Assembly (NCBI GenBank): GCA_018895795.1 | Contig: JAHINZ010000190.1 | Location: 1-31,617 of the forward strand | Direction of reading: 5' to 3' | Source of the DNA: Alphaproteobacteria bacterium | Lineage (GTDB): Bacteria; Pseudomonadota; Alphaproteobacteria; Caulobacterales; Caulobacteraceae | Length of the DNA stretch: 31,617 nucleotides | In this document: one piece after another, positions 1 to 8,560 of the stretch | Layout of the letters: each line of letters begins with the position of its first letter | How positions within the stretch are numbered: position 1 is the first letter of the stretch | The notes under the pieces: model-generated | What the model was told of the DNA's origin: nothing | The model's database searches: none | The model's input: only the letters and a program-made list of their open reading frames with translations | Made by a program: the position numbers and the translations under genes

Positions 1-654
1 AGCATGGGCTTCGGCCGCTCTGCGGTGATCCGCGCCGTCGGCGCAGGCCTTGCGCTCATGCTGCTGATCCTTCGCCGGCCTGACCGCGCGACCCTGGTGG
101 TCTGCGCGTCGTTGGGCGCGGTCGTCTGCGGAAGTTTGGCGTGGATGGGTCATGGCGCATCGACCGAGGGGGCGGGAGGACTGCTTCACCTGGGGGCCGA
201 CATCTTCCACGCGCTGGCCGCCGGCGTATGGATCGGCGCCTTGGCCAGCTTCCTGTTCCTCCTGAAGCGGCGCCCAGGCGACAACGCCGAACTCGATCAC
301 ACCCGCCACAAGGCGCTGCACGGCTTTTCAGGAATAGGCTCAGCCGTCGTCGCCGTGCTGGTGGCGACTGGCCTGATCAACAGCTGGTTCCTGGTCGGTC
401 CCACGCGAATTTCAGGGCTCTGGACAACGCCCTACGGCCAGCTCCTGTCGCTCAAGCTCGTGTTCTTCGTGGGCATGCTCGGGCTCGCCGCGTTGAACCG
501 GTTTCGCCTGACGCCGGCGCTTGGAAAGGCGCTCGGCCGAACCGCCCCTTTGGCTGAGCTGCGCCGCAGCGTGATCATTGAGAGCAGCATGGCCTTCGCT
601 GTCCTCGCCCTTTTGGCTTGGTTCGGCATGCTGGCGCCCGTGGCGGCGCAATGA
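1..654 (+). CDS. copD: CopD-family copper resistance membrane protein (5' truncated)
   Basis: The reading frame is open from the first base of the window, so the N-terminus lies outside. The visible ~217 residues are a hydrophobic multi-helix inner-membrane protein. The segment HALAAGVWIGALASFLF and the following charged loop and long helices look like the CopD domain, which in the family helps copper cross the inner membrane, usually with periplasmic CopC. The stop is at 652-654. The gene runs convergently toward copB. The methionine at base 4 should not be read as the true start, because nothing upstream is visible. CopC may lie just outside or be fused upstream. The family call is fairly sure; the direction of copper transport is known only from relatives. 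Confidence 0.8.
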   Translation, partial: SMGFGRSAVIRAVGAGLALMLLILRRPDRATLVVCASLGAVVCGSLAWMGHGASTEGAGGLLHLGADIFHALAAGVWIGALASFLFLLKRRPGDNAELDHTRHKALHGFSGIGSAVVAVLVATGLINSWFLVGPTRISGLWTTPYGQLLSLKLVFFVGMLGLAALNRFRLTPALGKALGRTAPLAELRRSVIIESSMAFAVLALLAWFGMLAPVAAQ

Positions 655-699
655 CCGACATTGGCTTTGCCGATCGTCCCAACACAACCCTACGGATGA

Positions 700-1821
700 T
701 CAGAAGAAGGCCTTGATGCCAACCACGACACTTGTCGCCTCCGCATCCTCGCCGCGTGCGCGGGCATAGTCGGCGGTCTTGCCGGCCTTCCGATCCCAGG
801 ACACCCCGATGTAAGGCGCGAACTCGCGGCGGATTTCATAGCGCAGGCGCAGCCCGAGCTCGGCGTTGGAGAGTCCCGATCCTGTGCGGGTTTCGGGCGT
901 GTTCTGGGCCGCGAAGTTGAGTTCGGCTCGCGGCTGGAGGATCAGGCGATTGGTGAGCCGAAGGTCGTAGGTGCCTTCGAGCCGCGCCAGCATCTCGCCC
1001 TTGGTCGACAGGAAGGCGGCCCCCTCGACGTCGAACCAGTAGGGAAGCAGGCTCTCGAAGCCGACCGTCGCATAGGTGCGGCCATAGGGCTGGACGTCCT
1101 GCCGCACGCCGGCCTGCAGGTCGGTGTAGGCGCCCACGGCGCGCGAATAGAGCGCCTGCACCTCGGCGGCCTCGACGCCTTCCCCGCGCGTTCCTTCGCC
1201 TTCGCTCTTCACGACGAAGCGATTGATGTCGCCGCCGAACCAGGCCTGGCCTTCCCAGCGGTAGCCATCCGCGCCAGAGCGAGCCTGATATTCGGCCAGA
1301 TTGACCATGACCGTGGAGACCGGCACCGCGCCATGCTCAAGCCTCAGCTGCGCACGGGCGGCCGCCATGGCGGCCGGCGAGAAGAAGCGGTCGGCGGCGT
1401 GGTCCGCAGCCGGCGGGGGTGGCGGAGACTTCGGGATTTCCGGCTGGGCCATCGCCGACATGTCATGGCCGGCCATGTCCGGCATCGCGGCCTGATCGCC
1501 CGATTTGTCCGGCATGGCCATGCCGGGCATGGAGCCCGGGGTCATGGTCGACATGTCGTGGCCGGCATGCGGATCGGCCGCCGGCGCGGTGGGTGTCGCT
1601 GCCGCAGCAGGCGCCATGGCCGACATGTCATGGCCCGCGTGGGGGTCGGCCGCAGGTTTGGGCGATGGCTTGGGCGCCGCTTTCACCGCGGGTTTGGGTT
1701 TCGCCGCCGGCTTGGCGGCGGGCATGGCCATCCCAGGCATCATGGAATGATCCATGGTCTGGGCGGCCGCGGGGGCAACGAGAGCGAGTGGCAGAAGTCC
1801 GATCAGAGCCAGGCGGGTCAT
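700..1821 (-). CDS. copB: CopB outer-membrane copper resistance protein with Met/His-rich N-terminus
   Basis: This is a 373-residue protein. It has a signal peptide (about residues 1-20, ending APAAAQ), then a low-complexity region to about residue 140 with repeated PHAGHDMS(A/T)M blocks and Lys/Pro/Ala spacers. The C-terminal ~230 residues fit the CopB/PcoB beta-barrel domain, with alternating aromatic strands and a terminal Phe (IKAFF). In the family, CopB sits in the outer membrane and works with the multicopper oxidase CopA; the Met/His blocks bind periplasmic copper. The ATG overlaps the copA stop by a few bases (ATGA type), so the two genes are translationally coupled on the minus strand. 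The N-terminal repeat region is longer than strictly needed for a minimal CopB. Confidence 0.93.
   Translation of the reverse strand: MTRLALIGLLPLALVAPAAAQTMDHSMMPGMAMPAAKPAAKPKPAVKAAPKPSPKPAADPHAGHDMSAMAPAAAATPTAPAADPHAGHDMSTMTPGSMPGMAMPDKSGDQAAMPDMAGHDMSAMAQPEIPKSPPPPPAADHAADRFFSPAAMAAARAQLRLEHGAVPVSTVMVNLAEYQARSGADGYRWEGQAWFGGDINRFVVKSEGEGTRGEGVEAAEVQALYSRAVGAYTDLQAGVRQDVQPYGRTYATVGFESLLPYWFDVEGAAFLSTKGEMLARLEGTYDLRLTNRLILQPRAELNFAAQNTPETRTGSGLSNAELGLRLRYEIRREFAPYIGVSWDRKAGKTADYARARGEDAEATSVVVGIKAFF
1454..1655 (-). repeat. In-gene repeat encoding copper-binding HDMS blocks of CopB
   Basis: Three copies of a closely similar ~17-base unit, GCCGACATGTCATGGCC on the + strand, start at 1454, 1547 (two substitutions) and 1619. 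Each encodes the GHDMS(A/T)M block on the minus strand. Two of the copies continue into a matching flank that encodes ADPHA. This is a coding repeat that could expand or contract by slippage or recombination, changing the number of metal-binding blocks. Confidence 0.7.
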
Positions 1822-3665
1822 GCGGCGCCTCCATCGAGGGGTCGCACGGCGAACACCTGAAACATGCCAGCGTGCATGTGATAGAGCATGTGGCAGTGGA
1901 AGGCCCAGTCGCCGGGCTCGGCGGTGAAGTCCCAGGACGCCTTTCCTCCCGGCATCACCATCACCGTATGTTTTCGGGGGCCGTATCCCGCCGGGCCATG
2001 CGTCAGCTCGAAGAAATGGCCATGCAGGTGGATCGGGTGCGCCATCATGGTGTCGTTGATCAGCGTGACCCGGACCCGCTCACCCTTTTCGAACGTGTAG
2101 GGCTTGCTGGTTTCGCTGAACTTCAGACCGTCGAACCCCCACATGAAGCGTTCCATGTTGCCGGTCAGGTGTATGTCCAGCGCACGGGTCGGTGTGCGTT
2201 GATCGGGATTGGCGGCCAGCGCGATCAGGTCATTGTAGACCAGCACCCTGTGGCCAACGCTGGCCAGACCCTGGCCAGGCTCTCCGGTGCGATCGACCGG
2301 CATGGGCGCTATGGTCTGAACGCCAGGGCCCATGGTCACCCCGGGCGCGTTCTGCGGGTCGCGCATGGACATCTTCATGCCCGCCATGCCGGCCATGGCG
2401 TCTGAGCCGCGCGGTTTGGGCGGCGCCATGCCGGGCTGAGGGGCCATCCCAGCCATGCCCGGCGTTGCGGCCACGTCATGCCCCATGGCGGCGTGGTCCA
2501 CGCCCGCCATCGCGCCACCGGCGCCGCCCATGTCCATGCCCTTCATCGAGCTCATGTCCATGCCCATGTCGCGCATGGTCGCCAACGGTCGCTCGCGCAG
2601 CGGCGGGACCGGGGCGGTCATGCCCGCGCGCGGCGCCAGGGTCGCGCGACCCATGCCCGAGCGATCGACCGCCTCGGCCACCAGGGTGAAGGCCTTGTCC
2701 TCGGTGGGCTGCACGATGACGTCGTAGGTCTCGGCATTGCCGATCTGGAACTCATCGACCTCGACCGGCCGGACGTTCTGGCCGTCGGACGCCACCACGG
2801 TCATCTTTAGGCCGGGAATGCGCACATCGAAGACCATCTGGGCGGCGGTGTTGATGAACCGCAGACGCACCCGCTCGCCCGGGGTAAACAGCCCGGTCCA
2901 GTTGTCGCCAGGCCCGTGGCCATTGACGAGGAACGTCAGCGCCGCGCCGGTCACGTCCGAGATGTCCGTCGGGTCCATGCGCATCTTAGCCCATTCCATC
3001 CGCTCCTTGAGCGTCTGGTCCTTGCCGGCGAAGAGCCCGGCCACCGTCTGCTTCTGGAAGTTGAAGAGCCCCGACCGCTGCTTCATTCGCTTGAAGATCA
3101 GGTGCGGGTGCATGAAGCTGTAGTCAGACAGCACGATCACATGCTCGCGGTCATAGGCCACCGGATCTGGGCCGGCCGGGTCGATGATGATCGGGCCGTA
3201 GTGGCCCTCGGCCTCCTGCAGGCCCGAGTGGCTGTGATACCAATAGGTCCCTGACTGCTTGATCGGGAACTCGTAGACGAACGTCTCGCCCGGCTTGATC
3301 CCCGGGAAGGTCACGCCTGGAACGCCGTCCATCTGGAACGGCACGAGCAGGCCGTGCCAGTGGACCGAAGTGTCCTCGGCGAGGTCGTTCTTGACCGCCA
3401 GCCGAACCCTCTGGCCCTCCTTCAGGCGCAGCAGCGGTCCAGGCACCGTGCCGTTTATGGTCACCGCGTGGCCGGCGCGGCCATCCACGGTCAGGCTCGA
3501 GTGACCGATGCGCAAGTCGATGTTGGGACCCGTCAAGGTCGGCAAGGCCGGCGCCATGCCCGGCGTGGCGCTCTGCGCCCACCCTGGCAGCAGGCTGCTC
3601 AGGGCCAGTCCGCCGCCCAGGCCGGAAGCGACGCGCAGCATCTGCCGCCGATTGAGGTTCTTCAT
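1818..3665 (-). CDS. copA: CopA/PcoA multicopper oxidase, Tat-exported
   Basis: This 615-residue protein starts with a twin-arginine signal (NRRQMLRVASG, residues 5-15) followed by a hydrophobic stretch ending near AQSA. Copper ligand motifs are intact: HWHG at 102-105, YWYHSHSG at 141-148, HPIHLHG at 543-549 and HCHMLYHMHAGM at 590-601, giving type 1, 2 and 3 copper sites. A central Met-rich insert (about residues 365-440, with repeats such as MGMDMSSMKGMDMGG) is typical of the CopA/PcoA resistance subfamily. Known role: periplasmic oxidation or binding of Cu(I). It is the first gene of a copA-copB pair. An AGGA lies about 10 bases before the ATG. This is not the P-type ATPase that shares the name CopA. 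Confidence 0.95.
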   Translation of the reverse strand: MKNLNRRQMLRVASGLGGGLALSSLLPGWAQSATPGMAPALPTLTGPNIDLRIGHSSLTVDGRAGHAVTINGTVPGPLLRLKEGQRVRLAVKNDLAEDTSVHWHGLLVPFQMDGVPGVTFPGIKPGETFVYEFPIKQSGTYWYHSHSGLQEAEGHYGPIIIDPAGPDPVAYDREHVIVLSDYSFMHPHLIFKRMKQRSGLFNFQKQTVAGLFAGKDQTLKERMEWAKMRMDPTDISDVTGAALTFLVNGHGPGDNWTGLFTPGERVRLRFINTAAQMVFDVRIPGLKMTVVASDGQNVRPVEVDEFQIGNAETYDVIVQPTEDKAFTLVAEAVDRSGMGRATLAPRAGMTAPVPPLRERPLATMRDMGMDMSSMKGMDMGGAGGAMAGVDHAAMGHDVAATPGMAGMAPQPGMAPPKPRGSDAMAGMAGMKMSMRDPQNAPGVTMGPGVQTIAPMPVDRTGEPGQGLASVGHRVLVYNDLIALAANPDQRTPTRALDIHLTGNMERFMWGFDGLKFSETSKPYTFEKGERVRVTLINDTMMAHPIHLHGHFFELTHGPAGYGPRKHTVMVMPGGKASWDFTAEPGDWAFHCHMLYHMHAGMFQVFAVRPLDGGAA

Positions 3666-3808
3666 GGAGCCGAGATCCTACGCGCGTGACCAGAGGCGCA
3701 AAGGAAACGCCCACTCCTCAGGGATACGCATGGGCGTGGAGCTGACCCTTGGCGAAAGCGCGAAATTTGCCGTGCACCCCCTGCCCTTCCCAATATGCGG
3801 CCTGCCCC

Positions 3809-3839
3809 TTGACCTTCCCATGATGGGAAGCCGCATCTG
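3809..3839 (+). promoter_or_regulatory. CueR-type promoter/operator of the copper ATPase gene
   Basis: TTGACC (3809-3814) is followed by a 19-base spacer and a -10-like CATCTG (3834-3839). The spacer region contains the perfect dyad CTTCCCA-TGA-TGGGAAG (3814-3830). An over-long 19-base spacer spanned by a dyad is the hallmark of MerR-family activated promoters. The sequence resembles the E. coli copA CueR site as I recall it. A second copy precedes cueR at 7731-7761. The predicted transcript would start about 25 bases before the 3870 ATG. Confidence 0.85.
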
Positions 3840-3869
3840 TCCTGGCGAAGCCTAACCAGGGAGAGCGTG

Positions 3870-6374
3870 ATGCTTCGCAAGACCGAAATGGGTCGCAAAG
3901 AGAGCTGCTGCGTTCTCCCTTCTCAGACCGATGACGCTGCGCCGCGCGGGGCGCTCCATTGCTGCTGCGTAGACTCTAGAGGGAGCACAAGCACCGCCCC
4001 CGGGAAGCGACCCATGTCCGATAGCCATCATCCCCACGCCCACGCGCGCCATGACCATGGAGATCATCCTCCCGGCCCCTGCGACAACGCGACGATCGAC
4101 CCGGTCTGCGGCATGACGGTCGATCCCAAGGCATCCAAGGGCGCCGCTGAACACGCGGGGCAGACTTATTATTTCTGCTCGACGGGTTGCCAAACGAAGT
4201 TCGTCGCCGATCCCGAGCGCTATTTGAGCCCCAAGCCAGCCGCTGCGGAGCCCCTGGCCGAGGGGGTCATCTATACCTGCCCCATGCACCCGCAAATCCG
4301 GCAGATCGGTCCCGGGGCTTGCCCGATCTGCGGCATGGCGCTCGAACCCGAGGTTGTCAGCGCCGACAGCGGCCCCAATCCCGAACTGGCCGACATGTCC
4401 CGGCGGTTCTGGGTCGGCCTGGCCCTGGCTGTCCCGGTGTTCGTCCTAGAGATGGGCACCCACCTTCTTGGCCACCGGATGATGATCGCGCCGGCGACCT
4501 CCAACTGGATCCAGTTCGCCCTGGCCACTCCCGTCGTGCTGTGGGCCGGCGCGCCCTTCTTCGTCCGGGGCTGGGCCTCGCTGCGCACCCGCAACCTCAA
4601 CATGTTCACTCTGATTGCCATGGGCATCGGCGTGTCCTGGCTCTACAGCGTCGTCGCCGTGACGGCGCCTGGGGCCTTTCCCGACGCAATCCGGCGTGCC
4701 GACGGCTCGGCGCCGGTATATTTCGAGGCCGCCGCCGTCATCACCGTGCTCGTCCTCCTGGGCCAGGTCTTGGAGCTGGGAGCCCGCGAACGCACCTCGG
4801 GCGCGCTTAAGGCGCTACTCAACCTTGCGCCCAAGACGGCGCGCCGCGTCACCGACGCCGGTGAGGACGAGGAGGTCGCGGTCGACGCGATCCAGGTCGG
4901 CGACCGGCTTCGAGTGCGGCCCGGCGAAAAGATTCCGGTCGATGGCGAAATCGTCGAGGGCCGGGTCTCGATCGACGAGTCCCTGGTGACTGGCGAGTCC
5001 ATGCCCGTGACCAAGGAGGCGGGCGCCAAGGTGGTGGCCGGCGCCCTCAACAAAACTGGGTCGTTTCTCATGCGCGCCGAGAAGGTCGGCGCGGACACCC
5101 TGCTCTCGCAGATCGTGCAGATGGTCGCCCAGGCCCAGCGAAGCCGCGCGCCAATCCAGCGGTTGGCCGACCAGGTGTCCGGCTGGTTTGTGCCGGGCGT
5201 CATCGGAGTGGCCCTCTTGGCGGCCTTGGTTTGGGGGCTCGTCGGCCCCGAGCCGCGTATGGCCTACGCCTTGATCGCGGGAGTCTCGGTGCTGGTCATC
5301 GCCTGCCCCTGTGCGCTGGGGCTGGCCACACCGATCTCGATCATGGTCGGCGTCGGCCGGGGCGCCCAGGCCGGCGTGCTGATTAAGAACGCCGAGGCCT
5401 TGGAGCGTTTCGAAAAGATCGACACCCTCGTGGTCGACAAAACCGGAACCCTGACCGAGGGCCGGCCGGCGGTCACCGAGATCCGCGTGCTCCCGGGATT
5501 TGCCGAGGACGAGGTTCTGCGCCTTGCGGCCAGCCTCGAGCGCGGCAGCGAACACCCCCTGGCCGACGCCATCCTGCGGGCGGCGCAGGGTCGCGGTCTG
5601 ACGCTGTCCGAAGCTGCTGAGTTCGACTCGCCGGTCGGAAAGGGCGTGCTGGGCCGCGTGGACGGCAAATCGATCGTACTGGGCGGGACGCGCCTATTGA
5701 AGGATCACGCGGTCGATACGACGCCATTGGACGCCGAGGCGGACCGCCTACGGGCTGAGGGCGCCACCACGGTGTTCTTGGTCGTCGACGGGAAGCTGGC
5801 CGCCCTCTTGGCCATCGCCGACCCGATCAAGGCGACGACGGCGCAAGCCATTCGCGACCTGCAGGCGCAAGGGGTGCGACTCGTCATGATGACGGGCGAC
5901 AACCGGATCACCGCCGAAGCGGTCGCCAAACAGCTTGGCCTCGATGATGTTGAGGCCGAAGTCCTGCCCCAGGACAAGGCCGCCGTGGTCGAGCGTCTGC
6001 GGCGCGAGGGTCGGGTTGTCGGCATGGCTGGCGACGGCGTCAACGACGCCCCTGCCCTGGCGGCCGCCGATGTCGGCATCGCCATGGGCGCGGGCAGCGA
6101 CGTGGCGATCGAAAGCGCCGGGGTCACCTTGTTGCACGGCGATCTCCAGGGCCTGGTGCGCGCCCGGCGGCTCTCCGCGGCAGTGATGCGCAACATCCGC
6201 CAGAACCTGGTCTTCGCCTTCGTCTACAACGTCGCCGGCATCCCCATCGCCGCCGGTGTGCTCTACCCGACCTTTGGCTGGCTTCTCTCGCCCGCCATCG
6301 CCGCCGGCGCCATGGCGCTGTCGTCGGTGAGTGTGATCGCCAACGCCCTGCGGCTGCGGGGGACACGCTTGTGA
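3870..6374 (+). CDS. Copper-exporting P1B-type ATPase with YHS and HMBD modules
   Basis: This is a CopA/ActP-type Cu(I) exporter of the inner membrane, about 834 residues from this start. Domains in order: a Cys-rich start (SCC near 13, CCC near 31), a His-rich stretch, a YHS domain (DPVCGMTVDP near 78-88, FCSTGC near 103), and a heavy-metal-binding domain (YTCPMHP and CPICGMALEP, about 136-161). Then the ATPase core: TGES, the membrane metal site CPC near 480, the phosphorylated Asp in DKTGT near 524, SEHPLADAI, TGDN and GDGVNDAP. The CPC motif points to Cu/Ag. Start: ATG 3870 has AGGGAGAG upstream and fits the CueR-type promoter; GTG 3867 is adjacent. ATG 4014 (MSDSHHPHAH, 786 residues) is the conventional alternative and would drop the Cys-rich extension. 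It is divergent from copA-copB. Confidence 0.95.
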   Translation: MLRKTEMGRKESCCVLPSQTDDAAPRGALHCCCVDSRGSTSTAPGKRPMSDSHHPHAHARHDHGDHPPGPCDNATIDPVCGMTVDPKASKGAAEHAGQTYYFCSTGCQTKFVADPERYLSPKPAAAEPLAEGVIYTCPMHPQIRQIGPGACPICGMALEPEVVSADSGPNPELADMSRRFWVGLALAVPVFVLEMGTHLLGHRMMIAPATSNWIQFALATPVVLWAGAPFFVRGWASLRTRNLNMFTLIAMGIGVSWLYSVVAVTAPGAFPDAIRRADGSAPVYFEAAAVITVLVLLGQVLELGARERTSGALKALLNLAPKTARRVTDAGEDEEVAVDAIQVGDRLRVRPGEKIPVDGEIVEGRVSIDESLVTGESMPVTKEAGAKVVAGALNKTGSFLMRAEKVGADTLLSQIVQMVAQAQRSRAPIQRLADQVSGWFVPGVIGVALLAALVWGLVGPEPRMAYALIAGVSVLVIACPCALGLATPISIMVGVGRGAQAGVLIKNAEALERFEKIDTLVVDKTGTLTEGRPAVTEIRVLPGFAEDEVLRLAASLERGSEHPLADAILRAAQGRGLTLSEAAEFDSPVGKGVLGRVDGKSIVLGGTRLLKDHAVDTTPLDAEADRLRAEGATTVFLVVDGKLAALLAIADPIKATTAQAIRDLQAQGVRLVMMTGDNRITAEAVAKQLGLDDVEAEVLPQDKAAVVERLRREGRVVGMAGDGVNDAPALAAADVGIAMGAGSDVAIESAGVTLLHGDLQGLVRARRLSAAVMRNIRQNLVFAFVYNVAGIPIAAGVLYPTFGWLLSPAIAAGAMALSSVSVIANALRLRGTRL

Positions 6375-6543
6375 TCAGTGATTCTGGATCGCCTCAAGCC
6401 GTTGATCGGCGTCAAGGCGCAGATGGGCAGCGAACCGTAGGGTTCGCCAGTGGTCCATCCCCAGTCAGGCGTCTGGCGGCCTCGATGGCCGCCGCCCTGT
6501 CACAAACATCGACACGACCTCACCCTCGAATTGGACCCTCGCA

Positions 6544-7206
6544 ATGAAAACGACCATCAAGACGCTGGGCGCCCTGTGCGCGCTTTTCGCGACAACGGCG
6601 CTGGCCGCAGAGCCAGATCCCCACGCGGATCATCATCCCGCGATCACCACTCCGACGCCGGCGGCGGCCCAAGCTGCCCAGATGACGCCAGTCGGACCTG
6701 GCCCCACGGGAGGCCCATCAATGATGGGTGGCGGCGCCATGATGGACATGGGGGGCATGCATGGTCTCGGCATGTCGGCAGACCGGTTGGCGGCGTTGAA
6801 GGCCGACCTCGCCCTCACACCTGTGCAGTTGCCCCTCTGGAACGCCTTTGAGGACGCGGCGATGACCATGCACAAGGGAATGGTGATGTCGCCGATGATG
6901 GGGTCGGGGACGAATACGGCGAACGACAAACCCATGCCGGGAATGGGCATGGGTAAAGATAAGCCCGTGGCGCCTGGGGCGGCGATGCCCAAGGGCATGA
7001 CCATGAAACAATCGGGAATGGCAATGGGCATGATGGACCCTTCGGGCTCATTCTCCGAACGGCTTGAACGTCACGAGGAGATGATGGCGAAACACCTCGC
7101 CGCTCTTCGCCAAGTGAAAGCAGCCCTGGCCCCGCTGTATGCGGCGCTCACGCCGGCCCAGAGAGCCAAGATCGATGCGCTACCGAAGAGCATGCCGGCG
7201 AAGTAG
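6544..7206 (+). CDS. Met-rich periplasmic Spy/CpxP-like (LTxxQ) protein
   Basis: This 220-residue protein has a Sec signal (residues 1-22, ending ALAA). A His-rich start (DPHADHH) follows, then a Met/Gly-rich stretch (about 60-77), LTPVQ at 91-95 in a helical segment, a second Met-rich stretch (about 108-170), and a helical C-terminus with LTPAQ at 202-206. Paired LTxxQ motifs define the Spy/CpxP fold, which includes periplasmic chaperones and metal-stress proteins. The numerous methionines suggest that copper binding has been added to the scaffold. It lies 169 bases after the ATPase with no operator that I recognise in the gap, so read-through from the CueR promoter is possible. The family is likely; the exact function is unknown. 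Confidence 0.75.
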   Translation: MKTTIKTLGALCALFATTALAAEPDPHADHHPAITTPTPAAAQAAQMTPVGPGPTGGPSMMGGGAMMDMGGMHGLGMSADRLAALKADLALTPVQLPLWNAFEDAAMTMHKGMVMSPMMGSGTNTANDKPMPGMGMGKDKPVAPGAAMPKGMTMKQSGMAMGMMDPSGSFSERLERHEEMMAKHLAALRQVKAALAPLYAALTPAQRAKIDALPKSMPAK

Positions 7207-7236
7207 ACCCTTAGACGCCTCCTTAGGAGCACACCG

Positions 7237-7268
7237 GCCTGACCGGCGGCACAATCCGCCGGTCAGGC
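7237..7268. terminator. Bidirectional hairpin between convergent genes
   Basis: A 13-base perfect stem, GCCTGACCGGCGG (7237-7249) with CCGCCGGTCAGGC (7256-7268), encloses the loop CACAAT. It sits between the convergent ends of the Spy-like gene and cueR and touches the cueR stop codon. There is no clear T-tract, so the efficiency is uncertain. Confidence 0.65.
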
Positions 7269-7693
7269 TAGGGTCGAGGTCTTGCGGTGGCTTGCCCCCG
7301 CGACGGCCCAGCGGCGAGATCGGTTAGGATGGGGCAGTCTGGCCGATCATCCCCGGCGCATCCGTCGGAGAGCAGGCTCAGGGCATCCGCCATAGCCTGC
7401 ATCTCTGCAATCCGCGCCCGCAGGTCAGTGACGTGACCGTCGGCGATCGCCTTGACCTCGCGACTGGGCCGCGAGTGGTCACGCCATAGCGACAGCAGGT
7501 TGGTGATCTCTTCCATCGCGAACCCCAGCGAGCGGGCTCGCTTGATAAAGCGCAGATCGTTGATGTCGCGCGTGCTGAAGCTGCGGTAGTTGCTGTCCGT
7601 GCGGTCCGCCGCCCGGATCAGCCCGATCTGCTCGTAGTAGCGGATCATCTTGGCCGATACGCCGGATGCAGAGGCGGCCTGACCGATGTTCAT
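7268..7693 (-). CDS. cueR: CueR/HmrR-type Cu(I)/Ag(I)-responsive MerR regulator
   Basis: This 141-residue protein has a MerR winged helix-turn-helix at the N-terminus (MNIGQAASASGVSAKMIRYYE, then the wing SNYRSFS), a dimerisation helix, and the metal loop C112-AGDDRPD-C120-PIL. The two cysteines are spaced and even numbered as in E. coli CueR, and Ser77, the signature of sensors for monovalent ions, is also present. It activates transcription by untwisting promoters with a 19-base spacer. GGAGG precedes the ATG. Its own promoter (7731-7761) carries the same operator as the ATPase promoter, so autoregulation and control of the ATPase are expected. The C-terminal ~15 residues (GPSRGQATARPRP) form a short extension. 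Confidence 0.95.
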   Translation of the reverse strand: MNIGQAASASGVSAKMIRYYEQIGLIRAADRTDSNYRSFSTRDINDLRFIKRARSLGFAMEEITNLLSLWRDHSRPSREVKAIADGHVTDLRARIAEMQAMADALSLLSDGCAGDDRPDCPILTDLAAGPSRGQATARPRP

Positions 7694-7730
7694 TGACGCC
7701 CTCCAGGCCGTGGTTGCGGAAACTCAGACT

Positions 7731-7761
7731 GGGATAGGACTTCCTATCATGGGAAGGTCAA
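7731..7761 (-). promoter_or_regulatory. CueR-type promoter/operator of cueR
   Basis: On the minus strand: TTGACC (complement of 7756-7761), a 19-base spacer (7737-7755) and TATCCC (complement of 7731-7736). The spacer region holds CTTCCCATGATAGGAAG, which differs from the ATPase operator dyad at one base. This implies that cueR is autoregulated. It lies in the divergent gap shared with the CnrYXH-like module, so bound CueR could also affect that side. Confidence 0.85.
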
Positions 7762-7829
7762 GGCTGCTTTAGGGGGTGCGACCTAGCTGGAGCGTATAGG
7801 TTTCAGGGGCGTCTTGAAGGATCACGACC

Positions 7830-8123
7830 ATGAGCGAGCGATTGGATGAGCTCGTCGCCCGTTTGGCGGCCAGTCCGATGGACCGGTCGCTGGACGGTCT
7901 CGACGGGGAGATTGGCCGCAGCATCGCGGACCGGCGGATCCATGCCCGCACATCGGCGGCTCTAGCACCGGTGCGGGTTGCCTCGGTCGGCCTCGCGCTC
8001 GTCATGGGGGTCGCCGTTGGCGGCGCCGTCGCCACTTCGGCGATTGTCGAACCCCATCCCTACGGGACTTTCGCTATCGCCGCCAACCTTGCGCCCTCGA
8101 CCCTCCTGGAGGGCGGGGAGTGA
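7830..8123 (+). CDS. CnrY-like small membrane anti-sigma factor
   Basis: This 97-residue protein has a soluble N-terminal half of about 47 residues (MSERLDELVARLAASPMDRS...), one transmembrane helix (about 48-73, VRVASVGLALVMGVAVGGAV) and a short periplasmic tail. Size, topology and position match CnrY, the anti-sigma factor of the Cupriavidus cnrYXH module, which holds the sigma factor at the membrane. Sequence identity to CnrY is not something I can recognise, so the call rests on topology and on overlap with a clear CnrX-like sensor and an ECF sigma gene. AAGGA lies upstream of the ATG. The stop overlaps the GTG start of the next gene. Confidence 0.7.
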   Translation: MSERLDELVARLAASPMDRSLDGLDGEIGRSIADRRIHARTSAALAPVRVASVGLALVMGVAVGGAVATSAIVEPHPYGTFAIAANLAPSTLLEGGE

Positions 8124-8560
8124 GCCTGGTTCGCGGCATGGTGCTGACCCTGGTGCTCTCCGTTTTCTTAGGGGCGCTCGGGGCCTGGGGCGGCGCGCAA
8201 TATGTGCTGCACAAATTGCAACGCCCGACGCCGCTGCATGAACTCGTCCACGAAAAGCTTGGACTGAGCGCCGACCAGCACGCGCGTATTGCCGGCATCG
8301 AGCGCGATCACGCCGCCAGGCGGCAGATGCTGGAAGCGGAGATGCGGGCGGCCAACGCCGAACTCGCCCATGCCTTCCAACAGCACCACGCCTATACGCC
8401 CGAGGTCCAGGCGGCCATCGACCGTTTCCACCACGCGATGGGTGAGTTGCAGAAGGAAACCATGGTCCACACCCTGGCCATGCGCGCCGTGCTGACGCCC
8501 GAGCAGGCGGCGAAGTTCGACGACACCGTCGTGCAGTCCCTCACGCAAGACGCGAGGTGA
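8120..8560 (+). CDS. cnrX: CnrX-like periplasmic metal sensor
   Basis: This 146-residue protein has an N-terminal membrane anchor (about 5-28) and an all-helical periplasmic domain of the heavy-metal-sensor (CnrX/ZraP/CpxP-like) class. The metal ligands of Cupriavidus CnrX, as I recall them (His42, His46, Glu63, His119, Met123), map with exact spacing to H40, H44, E61, H117 and M121 here. In the known system, Ni or Co binding to CnrX makes CnrY release CnrH. The start is GTG 8120, overlapping the upstream stop (GTGA), and the 3' end overlaps the sigma gene the same way, so the three genes are coupled. The metal could be Ni/Co by ligands, or Cu by neighbourhood. Confidence 0.88.
   Translation: MSLVRGMVLTLVLSVFLGALGAWGGAQYVLHKLQRPTPLHELVHEKLGLSADQHARIAGIERDHAARRQMLEAEMRAANAELAHAFQQHHAYTPEVQAAIDRFHHAMGELQKETMVHTLAMRAVLTPEQAAKFDDTVVQSLTQDAR

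Noticed and set aside
3666..3808. CueR dyad also acting as promoter for copA-copB on the minus strand
   Set aside because: The dyad is symmetrical, but no TTGAC-like -35 is placed correctly on the minus strand; the copA promoter is not recognisable.
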